DNA of 64,000 bases from Variovorax sp. CF079 (GCF_900101545.1 NZ_FMZU01000021.1:1-64000), one strand, 5' to 3'. Shown: positions 14,669-23,210, counted from the first letter of the stretch. The notes: generated by a model from the letters alone, not told the origin. Numbers and translations: made by a program.

Positions 14669-15631
14669 ATGCAGTTTTCCAAGAGAGCTCTTTTGATCGC
14701 CGCCTGCGCGCTGCCGCTGGCCGCCGCGGCGCAGAACGGCGCCTGGCCCACCAAGCCGATCCGCCTGATCGTCGGCTTCCCCGGCGGCTCGACGCCGGAC
14801 ATCGCGGCGCGCACCATCGCCGAGCCGCTGGCCAAGGCGCTGGGCCAGCCCGTGGTGGTCGACAACAAGCCGGGGGCCTCGGGCAACATCGCGGCCGACC
14901 AGGTGGCCAAGGCGACCGACGATCACACGCTCGGCGTGGTCATCAACGGCAACCTGACCTCGTCGAAGTTGCTCTATTCCAGGCTGCCCTACGACCCGGC
15001 CAAGGACTTCACCTATCTCTCGCTGCTCACCACCGCGCCGCTGGTGCTGGTGGCGCAGAACAGCCTGCCCAGCGGCGCAGCCTTCGTCGATGCGGCGCGC
15101 AAGAGCGACGACAAATGGAGCTACGGCTCGGTGGGCGTCGGCTCGGTGGGCCACCTGGGCATGGAGTTGCTCAAGGGCCGCGTGCCGGGCCTGAAGGCCG
15201 TGCACGTGCCCTACCAGGGCAATCCGCAGGTCATGACCGACCTGATCGGCAACCAGATCCAGATGGCCCTGATCCCGCCCGGCGTGGCCATGCCCCAGGT
15301 CAAGGCCGGCAAGGTCAAGGCCATCGGCATCACGAGCGGGCGCAGCACGCTGGTGCCCGAACTGGCGCCGCTGGCCGATGCCGGCGTGAAGGACTTCAAC
15401 CTCGAGGTGTGGACCGCGCTGCTCGGCCCGGCCGGTCTTTCCAAGGCCGCGCAGGAGCGCATCTCCCGCGAGCTCGCCGTCATCATGAAGGCGCCCGAAG
15501 TGCGGCAGAAGCTGTTCGAGCAGGGCTGGCAGGCGGTTGGCACCTCGCCGGACGGCATGCGCACGCGCGTGAAGGAAGAGGCGGCGATCATGACCAAGAT
15601 CATTTCGACCAACAACATCAAGCTGCAATGA
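14669..15631 (+). CDS. Bug/TctC-family periplasmic receptor (second)
   Basis: A 320-residue receptor of the same family as the preceding gene but clearly diverged from it. It has a signal peptide (about 1-21, ending LPLAAAAQ), then WPTKPIRLIVGFPGGSTPD and VVVDNKPGASGN. The two receptors probably bind different ligands. No strong ribosome-binding site is visible before the ATG. Its stop overlaps the start of the following flavoprotein gene by 4 bases, so those two are coupled and may serve the same substrate. Confidence 0.9.
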   Translation: MQFSKRALLIAACALPLAAAAQNGAWPTKPIRLIVGFPGGSTPDIAARTIAEPLAKALGQPVVVDNKPGASGNIAADQVAKATDDHTLGVVINGNLTSSKLLYSRLPYDPAKDFTYLSLLTTAPLVLVAQNSLPSGAAFVDAARKSDDKWSYGSVGVGSVGHLGMELLKGRVPGLKAVHVPYQGNPQVMTDLIGNQIQMALIPPGVAMPQVKAGKVKAIGITSGRSTLVPELAPLADAGVKDFNLEVWTALLGPAGLSKAAQERISRELAVIMKAPEVRQKLFEQGWQAVGTSPDGMRTRVKEEAAIMTKIISTNNIKLQ

Positions 15632-16974
15632 GCGCTTCCATCGTCGAGCCTGAGCGCAGCCTGCCGGTCTTCGGCGAATACGACGTGGTCGTGGTCGGCG
15701 GCGGCCCGGCCGGCATCGCGGCGAGCGTGAGCGCCGCGCGCCATGGCGCGCGCACGCTGCTGGTCGAACGCTATGGCTTCCTCGGCGGCATGGGCACGGC
15801 CGGCGGCGTGACCAACTTCGCGGGCCTCTACGGCAAGCGCAACGGGGAGATGACGCAGCTGGTGCACGGCGTGGTCGACGAGCTGCTCGCACGCATGGAT
15901 GCGATGGGCGGCCTCAACAAGCCGCAGGACGGCATGCAGGGCCGCATCCGCGTGCGCTCCTACGACACCTCGATCTACAAGTGCGCGGCCGATCAGCTGC
16001 TGCTCGATGCGGGTGTCGAGCTGCTGTTCCACGCCTGGGCCGCGGCCGTGGTGATGGAAGGCCCGCGCATCGCCGCGCTGGTGGTCGAGACCAAGTCGGG
16101 CCGGCAGGCGATCCGCGCCAATGCCTTCATCGACGGCAGCGGCGATGCCGATGTCGCGGTCTTCGCGGGCGTGCCTTTCGCGGTCGGCGACGGCCATGGC
16201 AGCGGGCTTTTTCCGTCCACCATGTTCCGCGTCGGCCACGTCGATGCGCCGCGCGCGCTGGCCGCGGTGGGCGAGTTCAAGGCCATCAACGACCTGATGG
16301 CGAAGGCGCGCGAGCGCGACCCCGAGGCCTACCGCTTCCCGCGCGAAGGCGCGATCCTGCGGCCGCAGATCGATCCGCGCGAATGGCGCGCCAACGTCAC
16401 GCAGATCCGCAATGCCAAGGGCGACGCGATGAACGGCGTGGATGCGCGCGAGCTCAGCGACGGCGAGGTCGAGGGCCGGCGCCAGATCGGCGAGTACTTC
16501 CGCTTCTTGAAGGCCGAGGTGCCGGGCTTCGAGCGATCGGCCATCGTCGAGATCGCGCCGCAGGTCGGCATCCGCGAGACGCGGCGCATCGAGGGGCTCT
16601 ATGCGCTCACCGGCGAAGACATCCTCTCGTCGGCGCGTTTCGACGACAGCATCGGCATCAACGCCTGGCCGATGGAGATGCATGCCGCCGGCAAGATCGA
16701 ATGGGCCTTTCCGCGCGACCAAACGCGCACCTACAACCAGCTGCCCTGGCGCATGCTGGTGCCGCGCGGCGTCGACAACCTGCTGGTGGCCGGGCGCTGC
16801 GCCTCGATGACGCACGAGGGCCAGTCGGCCGCGCGGGCGAGCGGCGGCTGCTTCGTGATGGGGCAGGCCGCGGGGACGGCTGCGGCATCGCTGGGCACCG
16901 GCAGCTTCGCCGCTGTCGATGTGCCGGCGCTGCAGAAGAAGCTGATCGCCGACGGCGTCGACCTCGATCGATAG
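15628..16974 (+). CDS. FAD-dependent oxidoreductase, function unknown
   Basis: A 448-residue flavoprotein of the FAD_oxidored type. The Rossmann motif GGGPAG is at residues 24-29, followed by the glycine-rich ERYGFLGGMGTAGGV stretch typical of this family, and GVDNLLVAGRCAS near the C-terminus closes the FAD site. The substrate is unknown; members are often found in carboxylic acid or aromatic compound islands. Overlap with the second Bug receptor gene suggests that it acts on what that receptor captures. It is the last gene of the run that starts with gentisate dioxygenase. Confidence 0.8.
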   Translation: MSASIVEPERSLPVFGEYDVVVVGGGPAGIAASVSAARHGARTLLVERYGFLGGMGTAGGVTNFAGLYGKRNGEMTQLVHGVVDELLARMDAMGGLNKPQDGMQGRIRVRSYDTSIYKCAADQLLLDAGVELLFHAWAAAVVMEGPRIAALVVETKSGRQAIRANAFIDGSGDADVAVFAGVPFAVGDGHGSGLFPSTMFRVGHVDAPRALAAVGEFKAINDLMAKARERDPEAYRFPREGAILRPQIDPREWRANVTQIRNAKGDAMNGVDARELSDGEVEGRRQIGEYFRFLKAEVPGFERSAIVEIAPQVGIRETRRIEGLYALTGEDILSSARFDDSIGINAWPMEMHAAGKIEWAFPRDQTRTYNQLPWRMLVPRGVDNLLVAGRCASMTHEGQSAARASGGCFVMGQAAGTAAASLGTGSFAAVDVPALQKKLIADGVDLDR

Positions 16975-17028
16975 CAGCAAGCCGCCGGCGGGACAGCGCC
17001 GCGGCATCCTCTTTGCTATCTTCGCCGG

Positions 17029-17946
17029 ATGACCGATCCCGCCACCGCCGCCCGCCTCGTCAACCAGCTCGTCGACCTGATGCACCTCGAAGCCCTGGGC
17101 GATGACCGCTTCAGGGCCCAGAGCGAGGACATCGGCACCCCGGCGGTGTTCGGCGGCCAGGTGCTGGGCCAAGCGCTGGTGGCGGCGAGCTGCACGGTCG
17201 GCGCCGACCGGCCGGTGCATTCGATGCACGCCTACTTCCTGCTGCCGGGCGAACATGCACCGATCGAGTACGCGGTCGACCGCGTGCGCGACGGCCGCAG
17301 CTTCACCACCCGGCACGTGGTGGCGCGCCAGCGCGAGCGCATCATCTTCGAGATGTCGGCCTCCTTCCAGACGGTGGACGAGGGCATCGAGCACCAGCTC
17401 GCGATGCCCGAGGCGGCCGGGCCGGAAGGCTTGCAAAGCGAACTGGAACAGCGCCGCGCGCTCGGCGAGCGACTGCCCGAACGCTGGCGCAACAACGCGC
17501 TGGCGCCGCACGGCATCGAGTACCGCCGCGTCGATCCGGACGACCTGCTCACGCCCGCGCCGCGTCCACCGCACAGTGCGCTCTGGCTGCGCGCCATCGC
17601 GCCGCTGCCCGACGACCCGGTCGTGCATCGCGCGCTGCTGGCCTATGCCTCCGACCACGGGCTGCTGCGGGCCGCGATGCTGCCCCACGGCCTGAGCTTC
17701 ATGAGCGGCCGGGTGCGCCCCGCCAGCCTCGACCATGCGATGTGGTTCCACCGCGATTTCCGCATGGACGACTGGCTGCTCTATCTGCTCGATTCGCCGA
17801 GCGCGGGCGGCGCCCGCGGCCTGTGCCGCGGCAGCCTGTTCACGCGCGACGGGCGGCTGGTGGCCTCGACCGCGCAGGAAGGCATGCTGCGCGTGCTGCC
17901 CGAAGGAAGTCCCTTGTCGAGCGCCGGCGGCGCGGCGCCGATATAG
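17029..17946 (+). CDS. tesB: acyl-CoA thioesterase II
   Basis: A 305-residue double-hotdog thioesterase. The first half has TPAVFGGQVLGQALVAA and VHSMHAYFLLPG. The second half has PASLDHAMWFHRDFRMDDWLLY and the ending GLCRGSLFTRDGRLVASTAQEG, all typical of TesB. It hydrolyses medium- and long-chain acyl-CoAs in the cytoplasm. It is transcribed alone, 54 bases after the flavoprotein gene, and its stop lies 3 bases from the stop of the convergent regulator gene. Confidence 0.94.
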   Translation: MTDPATAARLVNQLVDLMHLEALGDDRFRAQSEDIGTPAVFGGQVLGQALVAASCTVGADRPVHSMHAYFLLPGEHAPIEYAVDRVRDGRSFTTRHVVARQRERIIFEMSASFQTVDEGIEHQLAMPEAAGPEGLQSELEQRRALGERLPERWRNNALAPHGIEYRRVDPDDLLTPAPRPPHSALWLRAIAPLPDDPVVHRALLAYASDHGLLRAAMLPHGLSFMSGRVRPASLDHAMWFHRDFRMDDWLLYLLDSPSAGGARGLCRGSLFTRDGRLVASTAQEGMLRVLPEGSPLSSAGGAAPI

Positions 17947-17949
17947 CAC

Positions 17950-18999
17950 TCAGTGCCGCGTGCCGGCCAGCGCCGCGCGCAGGCCGCCGAAGCGCCGCCG
18001 GTACTGCCCTGGGCTCAGGCTCACCGCGCGGCGGAACATGCGACTGAAGAAGGCCGCGTCGTCGTAGCCCACCTCGCCCGCGATCGCCTCGACCGGGTCT
18101 TCCGTGGTCTCGAGCAGGTGCTTGGCTTCCTCGATGCGCAGGTTCTGCACGTATTCCATCGGCGTCATGCCGGTCGCGAGCTTGAAGCGGCGCTGGAACG
18201 AGCGCTCCGCCAGCCCGCTCAGCGCGGCCATCGCGGCCACCGGCGCGGCTTGCGCATAGTGGTCGCCAATCCAGGTCTGGCAGCGGCCGATGACCGCGTC
18301 CTCCGCCTGCCGCGTGCTCGCCACGCGCGCGAAGGGCTGCTGGCCCACGTGGTGCCAGTCGATCAGGTTGAGCTTGGCGACCTGCATCGCGGCCTCGATG
18401 CCGACATAGCGCGCGATCAGGTAGAGCGCCAGGTCCATCCATGAGCTGCCGCCGCCGGTCATCACCAGGCGCTGGCCCTCGCCGGAGGTGATCAGCGCAC
18501 AATGCGGCCGCACGCGCGCGAGCGGATAGCGGCGCTGCAGCACCTCGCAGAATGCCCAGTGCGTGGTGGCGTCCTCGTCGTCGAGCAGGCCTGCTTCGCC
18601 CAGCAGCATGGCGCCCGAGCAGGAGGCGGCGACCAGCGAGCCGGCCGCGTGGCAGCGCCGCATCCACGCGACCTCCCGGGCGAACAGTCCGTCGAGCGGA
18701 CCGTAGGGCGAGATCATGAGTTCGGGCACGCAGACCACCGCCGGCGCAATGACCTCGTCGAAGCTGCGGTGCGCCTCGATGGGCACGCCGTTGGCGGCGC
18801 GCACGATGCCCGGTTTCGCGGCGACCAGCACGGGCTCGAGCAGCTCGGCGCCCGGCCGGCCGTCGACCACCATCGGCCAGTCGCGGCCCGCACACTTCAG
18901 GAGGTCGAACATGCCGTAGACCACCGAGGCTGCGCTCTCGGTGGTGACGAGGATGGCGATCACGGGACGATCGCCGGAAGAAGCGACTGCGGAACTCAT
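17950..18999 (-). CDS. GlxA-type transcriptional regulator (PfpI + AraC helix-turn-helix)
   Basis: A 349-residue regulator. The N-terminal DJ-1/PfpI-like domain (about 10-190) holds a cysteine in the nucleophile-elbow position (VAASCSGAMLLGEAG). The C-terminal AraC domain (about 240-335) has SERSFQRRFKLATGMTPMEYV and VGYDDAAFFSRMFRR. Such proteins often control amino-acid or quaternary-amine catabolism. It is divergent from the TPR protein gene, with 96 bases between them, so it may control that gene or itself. The effector is unknown. Confidence 0.88.
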   Translation of the reverse strand: MSSAVASSGDRPVIAILVTTESAASVVYGMFDLLKCAGRDWPMVVDGRPGAELLEPVLVAAKPGIVRAANGVPIEAHRSFDEVIAPAVVCVPELMISPYGPLDGLFAREVAWMRRCHAAGSLVAASCSGAMLLGEAGLLDDEDATTHWAFCEVLQRRYPLARVRPHCALITSGEGQRLVMTGGGSSWMDLALYLIARYVGIEAAMQVAKLNLIDWHHVGQQPFARVASTRQAEDAVIGRCQTWIGDHYAQAAPVAAMAALSGLAERSFQRRFKLATGMTPMEYVQNLRIEEAKHLLETTEDPVEAIAGEVGYDDAAFFSRMFRRAVSLSPGQYRRRFGGLRAALAGTRH

Positions 19000-19095
19000 C
19001 GATTGGCGGAATCGTCAGCCTTGTTGCGGGAATCGCTGCGGGGGTTTCAGCCGGGCGAACTTACGCTTCTTGCGTCTTTCGTACAAGGATCCACC

Positions 19096-20418
19096 ATGAC
19101 CCAACACGACGCGCGCGGCCTGGCGCTTTCCACCGACCAGCCGGCTTCCGTGGCCGCCTACGAGCAGGCGCTCGACCTCTTCAACAGCCTGCGGCTCGAT
19201 CCGGTCGCGGTGCTGCAGCCGGCGCTGGAACAGGATCCGGACTTCATTTCCGGCCACCTCCTGATGGCCGGCTTCATGCTCAGCGCCATCGATGGCCAGG
19301 CGCTGCCCGCCGCGCGCGAGAGCCTGGCGGCCGCGGCCGCGGCCGCGAGCCGCCGCCGGCCGAACGAGCGCGAGCAGTCCTTCCAGGCGGCCCTGCAGGT
19401 CTGGGCCGACGGTGACATGGGCCGCGCCAACCGCCTGCTCGACCGCCATCTGATCGACCATCCGCGCGACCTCTTCGCGCTGCAACTCACGCACATGGCA
19501 GACCTGGTGCTCGGCCAGTCGACCATGCTGCGCGACCGCATCGGCCGCGCGCTGGACCAATGGAGCGAGGACGACGTCGGTTACAGCTACGTGCTGGGCA
19601 TGCATGCCTTCGGCCTCGAGGAATGCAACGAATACGCGCGCGCCGAGGCGCTGGGCATGGAGGCGCTGGCGCGCAATCCGCAGGACGCCTGGGCCGTGCA
19701 TGCAGTGGCCCACGTCTACGAGATGCAGGGCCGCGTGGCCGAGGGCATCCGCTGGCTCACGACCGACACCTCGCTCTGGCAGCAGGACAACGCGCTCGCG
19801 GTGCACAACCACTGGCATCTGGCGCTGCAGCATCTGCGCAGCGACGACCACGCCTCGGCACTGGCGCTCTACGACCGCGCGATCGCGCCCGGGCCGGCCT
19901 CGATGGCGCTGGACCTGGTCGATGCGAGTGCGCTTTTGTGGCGGCTCGGCCTCTGCGGCGTCGATGTGGCCGGGCGCTGGCAGGCCCTGGCGCCGCGCTG
20001 GCGCGACCAGGCCGCCTGGGGCTGGTCGGTCTTCAACGACGTGCATGCGATGCTGGCCCTGGTCGGCGCCGGCGAGGCCATACAGATCGAGGCCGGGCAG
20101 CGCGCGATCGCCGCCGTGCCGGCCACGGCGCCCGCGCCGTGGTGGCGCGAGGCGGGCACCGTCTGCGAGGCGGTCATGGCTTTCGGCGAAGGCCGCTACG
20201 GCCACTGCGCGCAGCTGCTGTTTCCCTTGCTGCCCGTCGCCCACGGCTTCGGCGGCAGCCAGGCGCAGCGCAGCCTGATTTACCTGACGGCGATGGAGGC
20301 CGCGCGCCGGGCCGGCGATGCCGCGCTGTGGGAGGCGCTGCAGAGCGAAGCGGCAGCGCGCACGGCAGCGGCGGTTCCGGAGCGGCCGTACCGCGAGATC
20401 GAATTCAAGGCCGCTTGA
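19096..20418 (+). CDS. TPR-repeat protein resembling TTC38
   Basis: A 440-residue soluble protein built of helical repeats, resembling the TTC38 group of tetratricopeptide proteins. Recognisable parts are AYEQALDLFNSLRLDPVA near the start, NPQDAWAVHAVAHVYEMQGR and DTSLWQQDNALAVHNHWH in the middle. There is no signal peptide or enzyme motif. It is probably a protein-interaction scaffold; function is unknown. An AAGGAT ribosome site precedes the ATG. It is divergent from the GlxA-type regulator gene. Confidence 0.82.
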   Translation: MTQHDARGLALSTDQPASVAAYEQALDLFNSLRLDPVAVLQPALEQDPDFISGHLLMAGFMLSAIDGQALPAARESLAAAAAAASRRRPNEREQSFQAALQVWADGDMGRANRLLDRHLIDHPRDLFALQLTHMADLVLGQSTMLRDRIGRALDQWSEDDVGYSYVLGMHAFGLEECNEYARAEALGMEALARNPQDAWAVHAVAHVYEMQGRVAEGIRWLTTDTSLWQQDNALAVHNHWHLALQHLRSDDHASALALYDRAIAPGPASMALDLVDASALLWRLGLCGVDVAGRWQALAPRWRDQAAWGWSVFNDVHAMLALVGAGEAIQIEAGQRAIAAVPATAPAPWWREAGTVCEAVMAFGEGRYGHCAQLLFPLLPVAHGFGGSQAQRSLIYLTAMEAARRAGDAALWEALQSEAAARTAAAVPERPYREIEFKAA

Positions 20419-20427
20419 GCCCGCACC

Positions 20428-20781
<354 letters not shown>

Positions 20782-20801
20782 TCATGGCCGCTGGCCGGGC
20801 C

Positions 20802-21068
20802 TCAGGGGCGCGGAGCGTCATGGCGCAGATCGAACTCGCGCAGCATCACGGGTTCGGTGGAACCTTGTGCGACACGGCGCCGCACGGCGTCATCGATGTC
20901 CTGCGCGTGCAGCGCATAGGTGTCCAGTGCTTCGTCGTCGGTGGCGGTCGACCGATAGCGGTAGTGCAAGGTTTCCTTGCCGACGCTGGCGCCGACGAGC
21001 TGCCCCTCGACCTCGACCCAGAAACGGACGGTGCCGGAAGCCTCATGAAAGAAGGGCGGCTGCGACAT
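20802..21068 (-). CDS. small DUF1488-like protein
   Basis: An 88-residue soluble protein. The middle, TVRFWVEVEGQLVGASVGKETLHYRY, has the beta-strand/helix pattern of DUF1488 proteins, whose function is unknown. ATG at 21068 is used; the frame is open further upstream, but that part is low-complexity and overlaps another gene. It overlaps the preceding small gene by 26 bases, so the two are probably co-transcribed. Confidence 0.65.
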   Translation of the reverse strand: MSQPPFFHEASGTVRFWVEVEGQLVGASVGKETLHYRYRSTATDDEALDTYALHAQDIDDAVRRRVAQGSTEPVMLREFDLRHDAPRP

Positions 21069-21309
21069 CGCTGCTCCTGGAATGCGTTCCGCGGTCATCG
21101 ATCCAGAGGGTGGCCTTGCGCTCGATCGCGCGGATGGCGTCACCCCCATGAGCGAACTGCTTGCACGACACGAGGTGGCACATGCAAACGTCGTCGACGA
21201 AGAGTTCCGCACCGGCCGCCACGGTGCCCTCCAGGGAAACATGGGTGAGGCGGCTGCGCACCTCCCATCCTTGGTACGGAAGGCGTTTGGAAGCGAAGTC
21301 ATAGTCCAT
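21043..21309 (-). CDS. small conserved-looking protein of unknown function
   Basis: An 88-residue protein with a balanced, protein-like composition, including WEVRSRLTHVSLEGTVAAG and FVDDVCMCHLVSCKQF with a cluster of three cysteines. I do not recognise the family. A 16-base dyad related to those beside the Crp/Fnr genes lies 33 bases upstream. The downstream DUF1488-like gene overlaps it by 26 bases. Codon usage resembles its neighbours, which supports a real gene, but it has not been tested by comparison. Confidence 0.55.
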   Translation of the reverse strand: MDYDFASKRLPYQGWEVRSRLTHVSLEGTVAAGAELFVDDVCMCHLVSCKQFAHGGDAIRAIERKATLWIDDRGTHSRSSDVAAALLS

Positions 21310-21341
21310 GCCCCCTTGTAGGCGATCGGGTGCGCCCTGTC

Positions 21342-21357
21342 TGTTCGCGACCGCACA
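21342..21357. promoter_or_regulatory. candidate Crp/Fnr-type operator 1 (TGTTCG-N4-CGCACA)
   Basis: An imperfect 16-bp dyad with TGTTCG and CGCACA arms, just upstream of the small gene starting at 21309 and just after the first Crp/Fnr gene's stop. Three similar sites occur within the next 1.9 kb. CRP-like geometry is TGTGA-N6-TCACA; here the arms would be TGTGC-N6-GCACA. Confidence 0.45.
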
Positions 21358-21358
21358 T

Positions 21359-22048
21359 TCAGAGCAACTCGGCGTAGGCTCTCTTGTCTGCGGCGTAGCA
21401 GGCGCATGCCATCGCTTCGAGCCCGGGGCGGTCCAGCACCTTCAGATCGCCACGGCTGTATTGGATCAATCCGTCACGCTGCAAGGCGCCGGCAGCCTCC
21501 GTGATGCCGACGCGGCGCACGCCCAGCATGTAGGCCAGGAACTCCTGCGTCACGCGGAAGCTGTCCGAATGGGCGCGGTCCTGGCTCATCAGCAGCCAGC
21601 GCGCCAGGCGCGGGCCGATCAGGTGAAAGCGAAGGCACGCGGCCGAATCGGCCAGCTGGGACATCAGGACGTGGATGTAGCGGTGCAGGCCGCGCTGCAG
21701 GCCCGCGTTGCGCGCCAGTTCGCGCTGGAAGTCGGGGGCGGCGATGCGCCATGCAGCACCCGGGCCCTGAACCACCGCATGCAGGGGCGTCGTCGCCACG
21801 CCGAGGGCCAGTTGCGTCCCCAGCATGCCTTCGCGGCCCACCATGCCGACTTCCAGGCCTGGATGGCCGTCGATCCGTGCGATCACCGAAATGAAGCCAT
21901 CGACAGGGAAGTAGACATGCCGGGTCGGCTCGCCGGGCTCGCACATCACCTCGGCCAGCACCAGCTGGACCGGCTCGCAGATGGCGAGCAGACTCTGGCG
22001 GTCGCTGCGGGAAAGCAGCTCGATGAGGTGGTTTTCGGCGGCAGGCAA
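21359..22048 (-). CDS. Crp/Fnr-family transcriptional regulator A
   Basis: A regulator of about 229 residues. A cyclic-nucleotide-binding-like beta barrel (about 25-125; CEPGEPTRHVYFPVDGFISV) is followed by a winged helix (about 150-220; VTQEFLAYMLGVRRVGITEAAGAL). The FNR iron-sulphur cysteines are absent. The frame is open to a GTG at 22117. TTG at 22048 is preferred because GGAG lies just before it and the resulting N-terminus (PAAENHLIELL) aligns with the neighbouring paralogue; GTG at 22054 is another option. The recognition helix differs from E. coli CRP (RVGITE against RETVGR), so a different DNA sequence should be read. Confidence 0.82.
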   Translation of the reverse strand: MPAAENHLIELLSRSDRQSLLAICEPVQLVLAEVMCEPGEPTRHVYFPVDGFISVIARIDGHPGLEVGMVGREGMLGTQLALGVATTPLHAVVQGPGAAWRIAAPDFQRELARNAGLQRGLHRYIHVLMSQLADSAACLRFHLIGPRLARWLLMSQDRAHSDSFRVTQEFLAYMLGVRRVGITEAAGALQRDGLIQYSRGDLKVLDRPGLEAMACACYAADKRAYAELL

Positions 22049-22102
22049 AGGCACTCCGGTGATGGAAGGGCTTCCAGTCTGCGCGCCGCGCCGCGGCACG
22101 AC

Positions 22103-22118
22103 TGTCTGCCAGCGCACA
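22103..22118. promoter_or_regulatory. candidate Crp/Fnr-type operator 2 (TGTCTG-N4-CGCACA)
   Basis: A 16-bp site with the same right arm as operators 1 and 3, in the gap between the two Crp/Fnr genes. It would sit directly upstream of regulator A if that gene starts at 22048 or 22054, which is a further argument for the shorter start. Confidence 0.4.
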
Positions 22119-22132
22119 GAGCAGCCGCGGGA

Positions 22133-22852
22133 TCAGGCCGCCAAGCGCTCCGGAAGAAGCCGGTCGTACTCCTTCTTGACCACGGCGTAGCATTCGCAAG
22201 TGCGCTTCTCCAGTCCCTCGCGGTCCAGCACCGTGATGCGGCCGCGTGCATACCGGATCAACCCTGCCTTCTGCAGCTTGAGGGCGCCCTCGGTCACGCC
22301 TTCGCGGCGCACGCCGAGCATGTTGGCGATCAGCTCCTGCGTCATCACGAGCTCGTTGCCTTGCAGGCGATCCAGGCTCAGCAGCAGCCAGCGGCACAGC
22401 TGCTGGTCCAGCGAATGGTGGCGGTTGCACACCGCCGTCTGCGCCATCTGCGTGATCAGCGCCTGGGTGTAGCGCAACAGCAGATGCAGCACCGCACCGG
22501 CACGGTTGAATTCGTCCTTCATCATCTGCGCCTTCAGCCGCCAACCCTGGCCTGCGCTTTGCACCACGGCGCGGCTGGGCGTGGATTCACCCCCCATGAA
22601 GAGGGAGATGCCGACGATGCCCTCGTTGCCGACGACGGCGATCTCGGCCGAGGCGCCGTTCTCCATCACATAGAGCAGCGAAACGATGGCGGTGGTCGGA
22701 AAGTACACGTGGCTGAGCGTGCTGCCCGACTCGTAGAGCACCTCCCCGAGCGGCATGTCCACCCACTCCAGTTGCGGCAGCCAGCGCTGCCACTCGGCGT
22801 CCGGCAGCATGGCGAGCAGGTGGTTCTTGCGGGGGTCGGGGGGCGTGGCCAT
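22133..22852 (-). CDS. Crp/Fnr-family transcriptional regulator B
   Basis: A 239-residue paralogue of regulator A, encoded directly upstream of it on the same strand. The sensor barrel covers about 25-120 (GEVLYESGSTLSHVYFPTTA; AVVGNEGIVGISLFMGG) and the winged helix about 165-225 (MTQELIANMLGVRREGVTEGAL). The recognition helix reads RREGVTE where CRP has SRETVGR, so the CRP Arg185 position is Glu. No FNR-type cysteine cluster is present. ATG at 22852 is preferred over one 24 bases upstream because a near-perfect dyad overlaps the upstream position. The effector is unknown. Confidence 0.85.
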   Translation of the reverse strand: MATPPDPRKNHLLAMLPDAEWQRWLPQLEWVDMPLGEVLYESGSTLSHVYFPTTAIVSLLYVMENGASAEIAVVGNEGIVGISLFMGGESTPSRAVVQSAGQGWRLKAQMMKDEFNRAGAVLHLLLRYTQALITQMAQTAVCNRHHSLDQQLCRWLLLSLDRLQGNELVMTQELIANMLGVRREGVTEGALKLQKAGLIRYARGRITVLDREGLEKRTCECYAVVKKEYDRLLPERLAA

Positions 22853-22861
22853 TGCGCAGTA

Positions 22862-22877
22862 TGTTCGATATCGCACA
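22862..22877. promoter_or_regulatory. candidate Crp/Fnr-type operator 3 (TGTTCGATATCGCACA)
   Basis: The best of the four dyads: seven of eight positions in the two arms pair (TGTTCGAT / ATCGCACA). It lies 10 bases upstream of regulator B, where it would suit autoregulation. Confidence 0.5.
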
Positions 22878-22907
22878 AAGCTGCGAGGGCGCCCGAAGCG
22901 CGGATTC

Positions 22908-23051
22908 TCAGGAGGCTTTGATGAAGTGCGCAGGGGCGCTGGCCTCGCTGTCGACGTCTCTGCGGAGGTCCTGATCGAGCACCGGCAGCGTGCCGTCGAC
23001 GAGCCGTGCTTCGACGATGCTCACCACCCTGCGGTGCACGAGCGTCGGCAT
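22908..23051 (-). CDS. possible small protein (47 residues)
   Basis: A short frame beginning MPTLVHRRVVSIVEARLVDG and ending HFIKAS. The same frame is protein-like for about 25 codons before the ATG (LIALFLFAAECLVRDYLNGR), but no ATG, GTG or TTG start exists there before a stop. It may be a gene with an unusual start or a decayed remnant. Candidate operator 4 lies about 115 bases upstream. Confidence 0.3.
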   Translation of the reverse strand: MPTLVHRRVVSIVEARLVDGTLPVLDQDLRRDVDSEASAPAHFIKAS

Positions 23052-23167
23052 CGTGCGGCCGTTCAGGTAGTCACGAACGAGACATTCGGCGGCAAACAGG
23101 AAAAGGGCGATGAGATGGCTCCGTGCATCGAGGGCATGCCAGCGTATTCCGAACCTGCCGTTTTTTC

Positions 23168-23183
23168 AGTGCGATAGCGCACG
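23168..23183. promoter_or_regulatory. candidate Crp/Fnr-type operator 4 (AGTGCGATAGCGCACG)
   Basis: A perfect GTGCG/CGCAC dyad with a 4-base centre, sharing the GCGATA core with operator 3. It lies between two small minus-strand genes, downstream of the 50-residue membrane-protein gene. Confidence 0.4.
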
Positions 23184-23210
23184 GATGGGCCGACCGCTGG
23201 CGCGCGATCG

